Both the position numbers and the translations under genes were made by a program. From DASUXY01 sp035301985 (lineage in GTDB: Bacteria; Bacillota; Bacilli; Bacillales; Amphibacillaceae), in contig DATGTE010000049.1 of assembly GCA_035301985.1 (NCBI GenBank), positions 43,918 through 107,917 on the forward strand: a stretch of 64,000 nt of DNA. The letters are read 5' to 3'. Below, one piece after another: positions 34,429-43,537 of the stretch. The first letter of the stretch is position 1; every line of letters begins with the position of its first letter. A model generated the notes under the pieces. It worked only from the letters and a program-made list of their open reading frames with translations. It had not been told where the DNA came from and made no database searches.

Positions 34429-34848
34429 TTGGATATTCAAGATATTAAACAAACGATTCCACACCGATATCCGTTTTTGCTTGTCGATCAAGTGTTAGAA
34501 ATCGAAGAAGGAAAACGAGTTGTTGGTTTAAAAAACGTTACGATAAATGAACCGTTTTTTCAAGGGCATTTCCCGGACTATCCTGTCATGCCGGGCGTCT
34601 TAATTGTTGAGGCACTTGCCCAAGTTGGTGCCATCTCGGTATTAGGGATGGAAGCGAATAAAGACAAGCTCGGATTTTTGGCTGGCATCGACCGATGTCG
34701 TTTTAAACGACAGGTACGACCTGGTGACCAATTGAAATTAGAAGTAGACATTATTCGTATGAAAGGCCCTATTGGGAAAGGGAAAGGAAAAGCAACAGTC
34801 GATGGTGAAATAGCTTGTGAAGCAGAAATCATGTTTGCAATCCAGTGA
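34429..34848 (+). CDS. fabZ: 3-hydroxyacyl-ACP dehydratase FabZ
   Basis: FabZ dehydrates beta-hydroxyacyl-ACP in fatty acid elongation. The 139-residue hot-dog protein carries IPHRYPFLLVDQV, the catalytic histidine in GHFPDYPVMPGVLIVEALAQ and the C-terminal IRMKGPIGKGKGKATVDGE. I chose TTG 34429 (MDIQDIKQTIPHRYPF) because AGAGGAGG at 34411-34418 precedes it. In-frame sequence back to 34306 crosses a hairpin and has no family match. ATG 34423 is out of frame. Confidence 0.94.
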   Translation: MDIQDIKQTIPHRYPFLLVDQVLEIEEGKRVVGLKNVTINEPFFQGHFPDYPVMPGVLIVEALAQVGAISVLGMEANKDKLGFLAGIDRCRFKRQVRPGDQLKLEVDIIRMKGPIGKGKGKATVDGEIACEAEIMFAIQ

Positions 34849-35188
34849 GTCAATGAACAAATTCCGGTGAAATGACGCATCACAGCCAGTATATTATGTT
34901 TCAAAGTAAGAGAATGCTCAAGGCTTCATCTCCTCATGCAATGTTCGCCAATCTGGATAAAAATCAATAGCCAACAGAATCTTTTCCGTTTAACCGTTTA
35001 CATTTTCTCTTGTTTCGTCCGTATGCGTAAACGGATTTTGTCCTGTATGATTTGGAAATCATTAAGCTTCCCTATGAATAGATGCAAGTAGAAATCTTTT
35101 GCGTATGTTTTTGAGTATCCATCCGTATGACATTGGAAAGAAGGGGTAAGCTAAATGGCGAGAGCGGACAATAAAGGAGGAAAATGTT
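34849..35188 (+). other. Gene-free region upstream of the small lipoprotein
   Basis: No gene is supported. TTTAACCGTTTACA at 34989-35002 is a cre-like site (reverse orientation) with one mismatch to the CcpA consensus. No strong promoter was found. Confidence 0.35.
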
Positions 35189-35434
35189 ATGCAACGAAAA
35201 TGGTTCGGCAAGCTGGGTGTCTTATTACTGGCTCTGTCTTTGATCACAGCATGTAACATGGATAACAATGGTGACAATGGTGATATGAATGAAGGACCAT
35301 TGAATCAGCAGGAAGATCAAGATGGAAATCAAAATAATAATGGTGATCAAAATCAGCAAGATGGCGAAGACAATTTGAATGATAATAACCAGAACAATGA
35401 CATGGAGATGGACCGCAACGAAGATGAGCAATAA
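35189..35434 (+). CDS. Small Asn/Asp/Gln-rich lipoprotein
   Basis: This 81-residue protein has a lipoprotein signal with lipobox Leu-Ile-Thr-Ala-Cys (Cys22). The mature part is a low-complexity chain of Asn, Asp, Gln, Glu and Gly with no folded domain visible. It is probably an extracellular, membrane-anchored, unstructured acidic tail. I do not recognise a family. ATG 35189 follows AAAGGAGGAAAATG. A strong hairpin (35478-35517) ends it. Confidence 0.75.
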   Translation: MQRKWFGKLGVLLLALSLITACNMDNNGDNGDMNEGPLNQQEDQDGNQNNNGDQNQQDGEDNLNDNNQNNDMEMDRNEDEQ

Positions 35435-35477
35435 ATATCATTCCATCGACGATTGAACATAGGTTCTTGAATTCAAG

Positions 35478-35522
35478 GTACATATCCTTTGGTTTAAAAT
35501 GAACGAAGGATATGTACTTTTG
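35478..35522 (+). terminator. Terminator of the small lipoprotein gene
   Basis: GTACATATCCTT at 35478-35489 pairs with AAGGATATGTAC at 35506-35517, followed by TTTTGTG. Confidence 0.7.
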
Positions 35523-36008
35523 TGTTTTCAGAAGAAATGTTCGAAACGATTGAAAACGGACCCATTGCTCGTCTATCAACTGCAGCCATCGACTCGTATT
35601 TTACGTGTGGGACGTATCGAAAATTGTAACGGGAGTCATGACGGGATGGACTAGTTCCCCTCCCTTTAAAACGGTCATGCTAATCTTTGAATTCAACCAT
35701 ACAATCACATGAAACATGTTCGCAGCCACTTTACAAATGAAGCATTGGAACGTATAATTAAATCTATGAAAAGATCAAAAAAACGGTATTGAAAGACGAT
35801 TTGTTCATAAAATATATATATAATTGTCATGAAATTTTGAAACTATTTATCTCGTAAAACGTATGTTTTAATACAACCAATGATTTGTCCAGGTGCGTAG
35901 CGGATTCGGTTTGAGGATTTACACTACGTGGTCGGCACGTTCAATCGTTTCGAAAATGATATGAAGATCTGTCCATGAAGTTAAATAAACGTTGGAGGAG
36001 TAAACACG
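35523..36008 (+). other. Gene-free region before the efflux operon
   Basis: No gene is supported. A short frame from ATG near 35537 (MFETIENGPIARLSTAAID) stops after about 30 codons and cannot be assigned. TTGAAA and TAATACAA elements occur near 35835-35875 but are not well spaced. Confidence 0.35.
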
Positions 36009-36872
36009 ATGAGGAAAATTTTTTTGACCCTAGTAGCAATTGTTGTAGGGAGCACACTTGCTGCGTGTAACCAAGAAGATGAAGAAAAGGGTAAAGGTCA
36101 AACGGAAAAGATTACCCCGGTTGAGACCACCCAAGCAGACAAAGGAGACTTTGTCATTGAAAAAACAATCCAAGGAAGGATGACCCCTGAACAGATGAGC
36201 CCTGTTACGTTGCAAGCCCCGGGTGAGGTAGAATCATTGAAGGTGAATGAAGGGGATCAAGTCAATCAAGATGATCTTCTGGCAACGATAAAGACACAAA
36301 TGGGAACGCAAAATGTAAGGGCACCGAAAGCAGGAACGGTTGTCAATCTAAGTGCCGGAGAAGGCGAAATGGTAGGAAATGAAGATCCCTTTACCATGAT
36401 TGCGACGATGGATACGATGAAAATGGAATTTTCTGTAACGGCTGATGAACACAAACTGTTAAAACAAGATGATAAGCGTAAAGTAACATTGCAAGACACA
36501 ACATATGATGCGACGATTTCCAAAGTGGGTTCATCACCTGACGATACAGGACTTTACCCTGTAGAAGCAACGATTGATCAGGAAGATGTCGATATTTTAA
36601 TAGGTACAGTGGCTAACATAAAGATTCCGGTAAAGCGGGTGAAAGATGCGATCATTGTCCCTACGGAAACGATTGTTGAAAAGGGTGGCGAGTCATTTGT
36701 GTTTGTCATTGAAGATGATCAAGCCGTCGAGACAAAAGTAACGATTGAAGAGACGCAGTCTGACAAAACTGCAATCAAAGGTGATGTGAAAAAGGATGAT
36801 GAGATTGTTACAACAGGACAGCTTTCACTTCAAGATGGCAGTAAGGTAAATGTAGTAGAAGCGGGGGAGTAA
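36009..36872 (+). CDS. RND efflux membrane-fusion lipoprotein (HlyD family)
   Basis: This 287-residue adaptor is anchored by a lipoprotein signal (Cys20 in Leu-Ala-Ala-Cys). It contains a biotinyl-lipoyl half-motif (LQAPGEVESLKVNEGDQVNQDDLLATI and APKAGTVVNLSAGEGEMVG), then a beta-barrel and membrane-proximal domain. The central alpha-hairpin is very short. It is followed four bases later by the RND permease and is translationally linked to it. ATG 36009 follows TTGGAGGAG. The substrate is not evident. Confidence 0.88.
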   Translation: MRKIFLTLVAIVVGSTLAACNQEDEEKGKGQTEKITPVETTQADKGDFVIEKTIQGRMTPEQMSPVTLQAPGEVESLKVNEGDQVNQDDLLATIKTQMGTQNVRAPKAGTVVNLSAGEGEMVGNEDPFTMIATMDTMKMEFSVTADEHKLLKQDDKRKVTLQDTTYDATISKVGSSPDDTGLYPVEATIDQEDVDILIGTVANIKIPVKRVKDAIIVPTETIVEKGGESFVFVIEDDQAVETKVTIEETQSDKTAIKGDVKKDDEIVTTGQLSLQDGSKVNVVEAGE

Positions 36873-36875
36873 ATC

Positions 36876-39800
36876 GTGAAGCTAGTAAAAACATCAGTTA
36901 AAAGGCCTGTCGGTGTCATCATCATCGTCCTAGCCATCATAGCACTCGGAATTGTTTCAGCGCGCAACTTGGTTGTAGACTTATTTCCAAAAATAGATTT
37001 ACCCGTTGCCGTTGTAGCAACAACGTATGAAGATGCAGCACCACAGGAAGTAGAAAATTTAATCAGTCGACCGATTGAATCTTCGATAAGCTCTGTTGAG
37101 GGAATCAACACGATTCAATCACAGTCACAGTCAGGTAATTCCCTGGTATTAATGATGTTTAATAATGGGGTAGACTTGGACCAGGCACTCCTTGATGTAC
37201 GCGAAAGAGTGGATCAGGCGAAGGGAATGTTACCAGATCGAGCGGGGGATCCTCGAATTATGCGGTTTAGCCCAGATCAACTTCCCGTCGTGTGGGTCAG
37301 TTTAACGGGGAAAGACGCCAGTCAATTAACAGCGATTGCTGAAGACGAAATCGTTCCTTTTTTTGAACGTCAAGAAGGTGTCGCGTCTGTTACCGTTGAG
37401 GGTGGCAAAGAACGTGAGATTCAGCTAATTTTAGATGAGGGAAAGTTACAACAGTATGGGATCAACCCGCAATTGATTGTCGAATCATTGAATAATCAAA
37501 ACCAATCAGCATCGGTTGGCACGGTTGAAAAAGGTGATAAAGATCTACAACTTCGCGTCGCTGGTGAGTTTGGGTCAATCGAAGCAATTGAACAAACGGT
37601 TCTTCAAACCGAGGAAGGTGCAACACTACACGTAGAAGATGTTGCTGAAGTGAAGGACACGTTTAAAACGGATGATGCGATCACACTCGTCAATGGTGAA
37701 CCATCGATCGTGCTGTCGGTTATGAAAAAAACAGATAGTAACACCGTCGAAGTGGCAAATAACATTACTTCTGGAATCGACCAACTGACGAATGATTTAC
37801 CGTCTGATGTTCAGTTGGATCCGATCATTGACACCTCTGAATTCATTCAAATGTCCATCGATTCCGTCATTGAAAATATTTTAATCGGTGGCGCAATCGC
37901 CGTGTTTATTTTACTGCTGTTTTTGAAAAGCATGCGAGCAACGATTGTGATTGGATTATCGATTCCGATTGCGGTTATTTCCACCTTCACATTGATGTAT
38001 TTTACGGGAGAAACGTTAAATATTTTAACCTTAGGTGGATTAGCTTTAGGACTCGGAATGATGGTAGATAGTTCAATTGTTATTTTGGAAAATATTTATT
38101 CCTATCGTCAGCGTGGGTATAGCCTAGTCGAAGCAGCTATCAAAGGGGCATCTGAGCTTGCTCCTGCGGTTATTGCTTCTACGACAACGACATTAGTTGT
38201 CTTTTTACCGATTGTGTATGTTGAGGGAATTGCTTCAGATTTATTTACACCCTTAGCGTTAACTGTATCTTTTTCACTCATTACATCGCTCATCGTAGCG
38301 GTTACTTTAGTTCCGATGTTATCTTCTAAACTATTGTCACAGGCGATGGAAGACCATGGACGCCGTTATTGGTTCAATCGCTTTTTAGACTGGGTGAACA
38401 AAGGGTATCGTAACGTATTAAAAGGTGTATTAAAGTATCGGAAAACGACTGTTTTTGGAACGGTTGTCGTCATTGTAGCGAGCCTTGCACTGATCCCTTT
38501 TATCGGTGCAGAATTTATTCCGTCTGCCGATGAAGGGCAAATGGAAATACAGGTGGAAACGAGTCCAGGAACGTCCATCGAGCAGATGGAGGAAATCGTT
38601 GATCAAGTGAATGAAAAATTAGATGCTTATGATGAAGAGGTTGAAACGAGTTTTGTCAGTGCAGGGGGAGATGGTATGGATATGTTTGGCGGTACGTCGA
38701 ACACTGCGACGATTATGGTCCAACTTATCCCTGCAACGGAGAGAGAACAATCGACAATCTCGATCGCTCAAGCTCTTGATGAGCAATTACAGGAAATCCC
38801 AGGTGCTGAAATAGCGGCTAGAGCGATGGACAGTGGTATGGAAATGGGGGATCCGGTTCAAATTGAGCTCAGCGGACCCGAACATGAAGTGTTACGCGAG
38901 CTTGCGGATCAAGTCGTAGAAGAGATTTCCTCTGTGTCAGGCGTATATCATCCAGAAACAGCGGCTTCGGATGCTGTACCGCAAATGAATATTGAAATTG
39001 ATAAAGATCGAGCAGCTGCATATGGACTGACGCAAGAACAAATATTAGGACAAATTGAATTGAAGTTCACAGGGCAGATCGCTACCCAATATCGAGAAAA
39101 AGGCCAAGAAATGGATGTTACGTTGCAATATCCAGAAGATGAACGACAGACGATTCTCGATTTAGAGGATATGGCGATTCAATCACCAACCGGAGCAACG
39201 ATTCCGTTAGCAGAAGTGGCTTCATTTAAAGAAGAGCAAGGTCCGGTCTCACTATTACGGCAAAATCAACAGCCACAGATGAATGTATCAACGGATATCG
39301 TTGATAGAGATTTAGCTGGTGTTGTCTCTGATATCGATGATGTATTGGAAAATATGAACTTCCCTGAAGGATATCGTTATGATATGGGCGGGCAGGCGGA
39401 AGATATGGCCGACTCTTTTGCAGATTTAGCGCTTGCGTTAATCTTCTCTATTTTTCTAGTGTATGCAGTCATGGCTGTTCAGTTTGAGAACTTTCTCTAT
39501 CCGTTCATTATTATGTTTTCTATGCCGGCAACGGTCGTCGGTGTCATAGTTGGATTGTTTATCACTAATTTGCCGTTGAGCATTCCAGGTTTCATCGGAA
39601 TTATTATGTTAGCAGGAATCGTCGTCAATAATTCCATCGTACTTGTCGATTATATTAATATTTTACGAAGACGAGGAATGGATCGGTATGATGCTATTCT
39701 TGAAGCGGGAAGAAGCAGGTTGCGCCCGATTTTAATGACAACGTTAACGACGGTATTAGCGATGATTCCACTCGGTTTGGCTCTCGGTGAAGGAGCAGAA

Positions 39801-39947
39801 ATGCAACAACCATTAGCAGTGACGATTATATTTGGATTGACCATTTCAAGTATTTTCACCTTGTTACTGATCCCGGTTGTCTATACGTTTTTTGATGATT
39901 TATCGGCAAAAATCATGAAGCGACGCAAAAAGAAAAAAGAAGCATAA
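36876..39947 (+). CDS. RND-family efflux permease (AcrB/SwrC-like)
   Basis: This 1023-residue proton-driven exporter has 12 membrane helices and two large external loops, the RND layout. It opens KTSVKRPVGVIIIVLAIIALG. The proton-relay region GLALGLGMMVDSSIVILENI lies in helix 4, and the second half repeats it as GIVVNNSIVLVDYINILRRRGM. Among Bacillus proteins it most resembles SwrC (YerP), which exports surfactin, but substrate cannot be inferred. GTG 36876 follows GGGGGAG. A terminator follows. Confidence 0.92.
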   Translation: MKLVKTSVKRPVGVIIIVLAIIALGIVSARNLVVDLFPKIDLPVAVVATTYEDAAPQEVENLISRPIESSISSVEGINTIQSQSQSGNSLVLMMFNNGVDLDQALLDVRERVDQAKGMLPDRAGDPRIMRFSPDQLPVVWVSLTGKDASQLTAIAEDEIVPFFERQEGVASVTVEGGKEREIQLILDEGKLQQYGINPQLIVESLNNQNQSASVGTVEKGDKDLQLRVAGEFGSIEAIEQTVLQTEEGATLHVEDVAEVKDTFKTDDAITLVNGEPSIVLSVMKKTDSNTVEVANNITSGIDQLTNDLPSDVQLDPIIDTSEFIQMSIDSVIENILIGGAIAVFILLLFLKSMRATIVIGLSIPIAVISTFTLMYFTGETLNILTLGGLALGLGMMVDSSIVILENIYSYRQRGYSLVEAAIKGASELAPAVIASTTTTLVVFLPIVYVEGIASDLFTPLALTVSFSLITSLIVAVTLVPMLSSKLLSQAMEDHGRRYWFNRFLDWVNKGYRNVLKGVLKYRKTTVFGTVVVIVASLALIPFIGAEFIPSADEGQMEIQVETSPGTSIEQMEEIVDQVNEKLDAYDEEVETSFVSAGGDGMDMFGGTSNTATIMVQLIPATEREQSTISIAQALDEQLQEIPGAEIAARAMDSGMEMGDPVQIELSGPEHEVLRELADQVVEEISSVSGVYHPETAASDAVPQMNIEIDKDRAAAYGLTQEQILGQIELKFTGQIATQYREKGQEMDVTLQYPEDERQTILDLEDMAIQSPTGATIPLAEVASFKEEQGPVSLLRQNQQPQMNVSTDIVDRDLAGVVSDIDDVLENMNFPEGYRYDMGGQAEDMADSFADLALALIFSIFLVYAVMAVQFENFLYPFIIMFSMPATVVGVIVGLFITNLPLSIPGFIGIIMLAGIVVNNSIVLVDYINILRRRGMDRYDAILEAGRSRLRPILMTTLTTVLAMIPLGLALGEGAEMQQPLAVTIIFGLTISSIFTLLLIPVVYTFFDDLSAKIMKRRKKKKEA

Positions 39948-39960
39948 ATAAACAAAAGTA

Positions 39961-40000
39961 AAAGGCTGTCATCATCCACTCTGATGGGGCAGCCTTTTTT
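39961..40000 (+). terminator. Terminator of the RND operon
   Basis: AAAGGCTG at 39961 onward pairs with CAGCCTTT (about 39990-39997), with inner ATCA/TGAT pairs, followed by TTTT. Confidence 0.85.
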
Positions 40001-40145
40001 CATGCTCATAGAGAATCTGTCTCTTGTTTTGAAGAACGGATTGTTCATCAGTCGATCGGTTGATTCAAATCATGTCTGAGTTCTTTCATATCGACGAGGG
40101 ACTCCTATTGAAAGGATCATGATGTTCACACAAGTCGATCTGCAG

Positions 40146-40577
40146 TCAGTTCCCTTTTTCATACAAAATCGTCTGTGCAATGCCGATAAAATATTCCGAT
40201 TCTCTAATAATATGGTCCATGACAACTTGAGCTGTCATATTCCCTTGAATCGCTTGACTATTTTGTTTCATGTGACGACAAAATTGGATAAAGGCAACAC
40301 TTTCCTGTAAGCAAAATGAGGCGAGCTCAAGCACTTGCTTTTCCAGCTCTGGCGATAGTTTATGTGGACTGCGGTTGACAGACTCAACAAAGCGGACGAC
40401 GTGTTGATGGGTCGTTGTTAACACATCTTCCCATTTGTTGAGAGCTTCTACGTAGCTTTTCTCCAAATTATCCATTAATTCACGCATGACAACCGTATGT
40501 TCCGCCTCTTGCTCCTTCCAAAATTCGCATTCATCGAGGATACGAAGGGGCATTTGACTCCCATAGTAAAATTGCAA
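40146..40577 (-). CDS. DUF2935 family protein
   Basis: This helical protein of 143 residues contains ECEFWKEQEAEHTVVMRE, matching the metal-binding-type helices of DUF2935 (Glu/His pairs), and FCRHMKQNSQAIQGN. DUF2935 proteins resemble a ferritin-like four-helix bundle; function is not established. I chose TTG (complement of 40575-40577) because CCTCCC at 40586-40591 is a GGGAGG site with an 8-base spacer on the minus strand. The ATG at 40643 upstream lacks any ribosome site. Confidence 0.7.
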   Translation of the reverse strand: MQFYYGSQMPLRILDECEFWKEQEAEHTVVMRELMDNLEKSYVEALNKWEDVLTTTHQHVVRFVESVNRSPHKLSPELEKQVLELASFCLQESVAFIQFCRHMKQNSQAIQGNMTAQVVMDHIIRESEYFIGIAQTILYEKGN

Positions 40578-40694
40578 TTTGTTAGCCTCCCTGATGTCAA
40601 AATGTGTGTTCAATAATAGGTATGCATTCTGAAAGGAGAACATGCTTCTATAAGAGGAATGTCATGGGAGTCACTTCAAAATATGCATCCATCA

Positions 40695-41102
40695 CTACGA
40701 AGGGATCATCATGAATAAAGAAACGATGGATAGGATTGGAATGGCACTAACCAGTCCGATGGCAATGATTGCAAATTGATGAAGTGAATGTTTCATGTCA
40801 TCCGTTACATCGAACGTCCGTTGTAAAAAAATAAAAAATATCGCAAAGCCCATTAATAAAAGAATGATTAATCCTGGCGTATGTAGTTCTTCCATCGTTT
40901 GTACAGGTGTGATATTCATCATGCCAAAGACGATGAGTATGATCGGTATGGTTTCAATCATGGCTACCCAAATAAAAAAATAAACTTGCGTTTTAATGAA
41001 TTGCTCTGGATTTTCCTTCATGCGTTCGACACTGATTTTAAAGATGATGACAAATGGAATGACCGCCAAAAATGTTGCCACAACAAAAATATACGGATTC
41101 AT
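40695..41102 (-). CDS. Four-helix membrane protein resembling a duplicated ATP synthase c subunit
   Basis: This 135-residue protein has four hydrophobic helices. Helices 1-2 look like an Fo c hairpin: the loop ERMKENPEQFIKTQ parallels ARQPELRGQ of AtpE, and helix 2 reads AMIETIPIILIVFGM, parallel to ALVEAIPIIAVVIAFM, keeping the glutamate. Helices 3-4 repeat the plan, but helix 4 reads IGLVSAIPILSIV, where the glutamate position is serine. The first hairpin lacks the tight glycine motif. It lies far from the atp operon. GAGGGGGAGAT precedes its ATG. Relationship to c subunits is inferred from motif pattern; function is unknown. Confidence 0.65.
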   Translation of the reverse strand: MNPYIFVVATFLAVIPFVIIFKISVERMKENPEQFIKTQVYFFIWVAMIETIPIILIVFGMMNITPVQTMEELHTPGLIILLLMGFAIFFIFLQRTFDVTDDMKHSLHQFAIIAIGLVSAIPILSIVSLFMMIPS

Positions 41103-41190
41103 TGAAATCTCCCCCTCTGAAGTATGATCAATGAGCGCACAGGATAAGTATCCACCACAAATATCGTTGTAACGATGAAAAAGTATTTTA

Positions 41191-41219
41191 ATTTTAGCAT
41201 AACTCTAACATTTGCTCAA
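41191..41219 (-). promoter_or_regulatory. Sigma-A promoter for the c-like membrane protein
   Basis: Read on the minus strand, TTGAGC and TAAAAT are separated by exactly 17 bases, about 90 bases before the gene start. Confidence 0.55.
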
Positions 41220-41372
41220 TGTAAATAATAAAGATATAGTAAAGTCGGTTACACTTGTTTAGTTTTTGTGCTCTCCACACATTTTCATCTTTTGATAAAG
41301 AAACTTGTCGGATGCGAAAAAGGCTGTCACAAGCAAATGGTGGATACACGATGTAGCCGTAATCATGGTCAG

Positions 41373-41402
41373 TTGCAACACTTCAAATGTTTTCGATATA
41401 AT
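41373..41402 (+). promoter_or_regulatory. Sigma-A promoter for tagO
   Basis: TTGCAA at 41373-41378 and TATAAT at 41397-41402 are spaced by 18 bases, 48 bases before tagO. The 347-base gap with the minus-strand gene contains only these two divergent promoters. Confidence 0.65.
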
Positions 41403-41449
41403 TTAGAGTAATGTGTACAACAAGACCAACAGTTAATTAGGAGAGTAAA

Positions 41450-42529
41450 ATGATTCACTATGCCGATTTATTTGTTGCATGTGCGATAGCTCTTATTACC
41501 ACGTTTATACTTACATATCCGGTGAGGAAATTAGCCATTGCCATTGGGGCTGTTGATTTTCCTAATCACCGAAAAATACATACAAAAGTGACGCCAAGAC
41601 TTGGTGGATTAGCTATTTTTCTTGGTGCTTTGTCCGGTGCGATTTATTTACAACCGCAACATGAACATTTACCAGAGATTGCTATGGGTGCCGTTGTGAT
41701 TATTGTAACAGGTATTTTAGACGACCGTTATAGTGTTCGCCCGCTCGTTAAGTTAACTGGACAACTCATTGCAGCATCCTTTCTCGTTTCATCAGGCTTG
41801 ATTATTGAACGCATTACACTGCCTTTAATCGGTTTAGTCGACTTAGGGTTTATGAGTGTGTTCATCACTGTTTTGTGGGTTGTCGGGATTACGAACGCGA
41901 TTAATTTAATCGATGGGCTGGACGGCTTGGCTACAGGTGTCTCCACGATTGCCTTACTCAGTATTTTTATCATGGCGTTAATCGATGCGCAAATGATTGT
42001 TGCTTATTTATGTATTGTCTTGATCGGGGCGAACATTGGATTTTTATTTCATAATTTTTACCCGGCAAAAATTTATATGGGCGATACAGGGTCTAATTTT
42101 CTAGGATACATGATTGCGGTCGTTTCAATGCTCGGCCTTTTTAAAAATATTGCCTTATTTAGTTTTATCATTCCAGTCATCGTATTAGCCGTTCCGATTT
42201 TTGATACGTTGTTTGCGATTGTCCGTCGGGCATCTAATCATGAAAGCATCATGATGGCAGATAACAAGCATATCCATTACCGTTTACTCCAAGCAGGCTA
42301 TAGCCATCGGCAAAGCGTATTGATTCTTTATGCGTTCAGTGCTTTATTCGGGCTGTTAGCAATTTTATTTTCAAATGCTACCCAAACTGTAGCACTCGTC
42401 ATCACCGCTCTACTATTATTGTTACTTCATATTTTTGCTGAAATTGCTGGCCTCGTAGCTGATGGGAAACAACCTGTCCTTGACTTATTAAAAAAACCTT
42501 TCCAAAAGAAAAAGAAACGAAATCGATAG
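41450..42529 (+). CDS. tagO: Undecaprenyl-phosphate GlcNAc-1-phosphate transferase
   Basis: TagO/WecA loads GlcNAc-1-phosphate from UDP-GlcNAc onto undecaprenyl phosphate, the first step of wall teichoic and teichuronic acid synthesis. The 359-residue protein has ten to eleven membrane helices. Conserved loops are RKIHTKVTPRLGGLAIFLG, ITGILDDRYSV-like GILDDRY, NAINLIDGLDGLATGVS, FYPAKIYMGDTGSNFLG and the C-terminal HIHYRLLQAGYSHRQ. ATG 41450 follows AGGAGAG. It is transcribed alone and opens the envelope-polymer region. Confidence 0.93.
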   Translation: MIHYADLFVACAIALITTFILTYPVRKLAIAIGAVDFPNHRKIHTKVTPRLGGLAIFLGALSGAIYLQPQHEHLPEIAMGAVVIIVTGILDDRYSVRPLVKLTGQLIAASFLVSSGLIIERITLPLIGLVDLGFMSVFITVLWVVGITNAINLIDGLDGLATGVSTIALLSIFIMALIDAQMIVAYLCIVLIGANIGFLFHNFYPAKIYMGDTGSNFLGYMIAVVSMLGLFKNIALFSFIIPVIVLAVPIFDTLFAIVRRASNHESIMMADNKHIHYRLLQAGYSHRQSVLILYAFSALFGLLAILFSNATQTVALVITALLLLLLHIFAEIAGLVADGKQPVLDLLKKPFQKKKKRNR

Positions 42530-42727
42530 GTCGGGATAAAATCTTTTTAAAATGAATAAACCGCATGAAATCAAATGATAGGGATCGGTACTGACTCCCG
42601 AAAGTTAGAGTGAAAAATCTACTTTTTGGGGGTAACGACCACCATCTAATTTAAAGCTTTGATTTCATGCGGTTCTCTTTTTATGATTTCATCTAAAATC
42701 AATTCATTTTCAGCTTATGTCCCGATT
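42529..42727. repeat. Palindromic intergenic repeat, copy 2, interrupted
   Basis: This copy begins GGTCGGGATAAAAT at the tagO stop and ends TTATGTCCCGATT, matching the 30686-30809 element. AACCGCATGAAA (42559-42570) pairs with TTTCATGCGGTT (42663-42674). Unlike copy 1, about 75 extra bases split its loop (roughly 42575-42648). It follows tagO immediately and may act as its terminator. Confidence 0.7.
42585..42642. mobile_element. IS3-family end remnants nested in the palindromic repeat
   Basis: GGTACTGACTCCCGAAAGTTAG (as two adjacent parts at 42587-42608) and, inverted, GGTCGTTACCCCCAAAAAGTAG (complement of about 42620-42641) form imperfect inverted ends. They resemble the TGTACTGACCCCCAAAAGTTAGA-type ends of IS150-group IS3 elements. 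Only a dozen bases lie between, with no transposase, so this is a deletion relic or tiny MITE. Confidence 0.5.
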
Positions 42728-42753
42728 ATGCAGCTGATTTGCCCATTCACCTA

Positions 42754-42782
42754 TTGACGTTTTCAATGGCATCCCATATTAT
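42754..42782 (+). promoter_or_regulatory. Sigma-A promoter for the acidic lipoprotein
   Basis: TTGACG at 42754-42759 and TATTAT at 42777-42782 are spaced by 17 bases, about 58 bases before the gene. Confidence 0.6.
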
Positions 42783-42840
42783 AAGAATATTGTTGTAAAA
42801 AATATTAATTTAAAAATTGTGAAGAGGTGGAAATCTATTT

Positions 42841-43347
42841 ATGAGGAAGTTTATTTTATTATTAGGTAGTTTGTTCTTAGCTATGATGTTAGCTGCTTGT
42901 TCATCCGAAGCTGATGAAATAGTAGACTATCACAATGGTTACATTGAGAACGTAGCTGATCGAATGGATGAAATGGACGAAATGGGAATCGAGGCGTTAA
43001 ACGATGAAGAAGTTCTTGGCGCTTATGAAGATGAGCTCCTTCCTTTTTTGACTGAATTAAAAGATTATATGGATAGTCAAGATGAGTTGGAACATGACGT
43101 GACGAAGGAGTATCATGCATTAAGAAAAGATGCCATTGATAAGCTTCATGAAGGATTTCATTTACATTATGAAGCGTTGAGTGATTACGACGAGGGATCC
43201 ATTACGGAAGAAGAGCTATTCGAAAAGATAGCAGAAATTGACGAAGTGTTTTTAGAAGCGGAAGAGAGTACGGAAGCAGCCGAGGAACGGATCGATGAAT
43301 TGTCCGATGAGTATGATCTTGAAGAACTCGATGATGATGACGAGTAA
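42841..43347 (+). CDS. Acidic helical lipoprotein
   Basis: This 168-residue protein has a lipoprotein signal (Leu-Ala-Ala-Cys, Cys20). The mature part is helical and very acidic (many Glu, Asp, Met), ending in EELDDDDE. It resembles small YkyA-type or other cell-surface helical lipoproteins only in general composition, and I do not recognise a family. GAAGAGGTGGAAA precedes ATG 42841. A strong terminator follows. Confidence 0.8.
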   Translation: MRKFILLLGSLFLAMMLAACSSEADEIVDYHNGYIENVADRMDEMDEMGIEALNDEEVLGAYEDELLPFLTELKDYMDSQDELEHDVTKEYHALRKDAIDKLHEGFHLHYEALSDYDEGSITEEELFEKIAEIDEVFLEAEESTEAAEERIDELSDEYDLEELDDDDE

Positions 43348-43466
43348 CATAGAAACGTTCATTTTACTTCAAGGGAGTTTTGAGCTCCATAAGAAGAGCG
43401 GCTAACTGTAAATCGAACTCGAAGGGTAGTATTCAATCGCTTTTATAACATAATTATAAACAAAAT

Positions 43467-43514
43467 CCATCCTGGAAAGACGGATTCAAACCGTTTTTAC
43501 AGGATGGCTTTTTT
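43467..43514. terminator. Shared terminator between convergent genes
   Basis: CCATCCTG at 43467-43474 pairs with CAGGATGG at 43500-43507, followed by CTTTTTT. It ends the lipoprotein gene and faces the end of the minus-strand dehydrogenase gene. Confidence 0.75.
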
Positions 43515-43537
43515 GTGACAATTTCATGCAGATTCAC

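Noticed and set aside
34989..35002. cre-like site TTTAACCGTTTACA near the small lipoprotein
   Set aside because: One mismatch to the consensus and nearly 190 bases from the gene with no promoter found; noted only within the intergenic entry.
35537..35630. Short frame reading MFETIENGPIARLSTAAID, possible oxidoreductase remnant
   Set aside because: Only about 30 codons, and the similarity to pyridoxamine-oxidase-like starts is too weak to claim.
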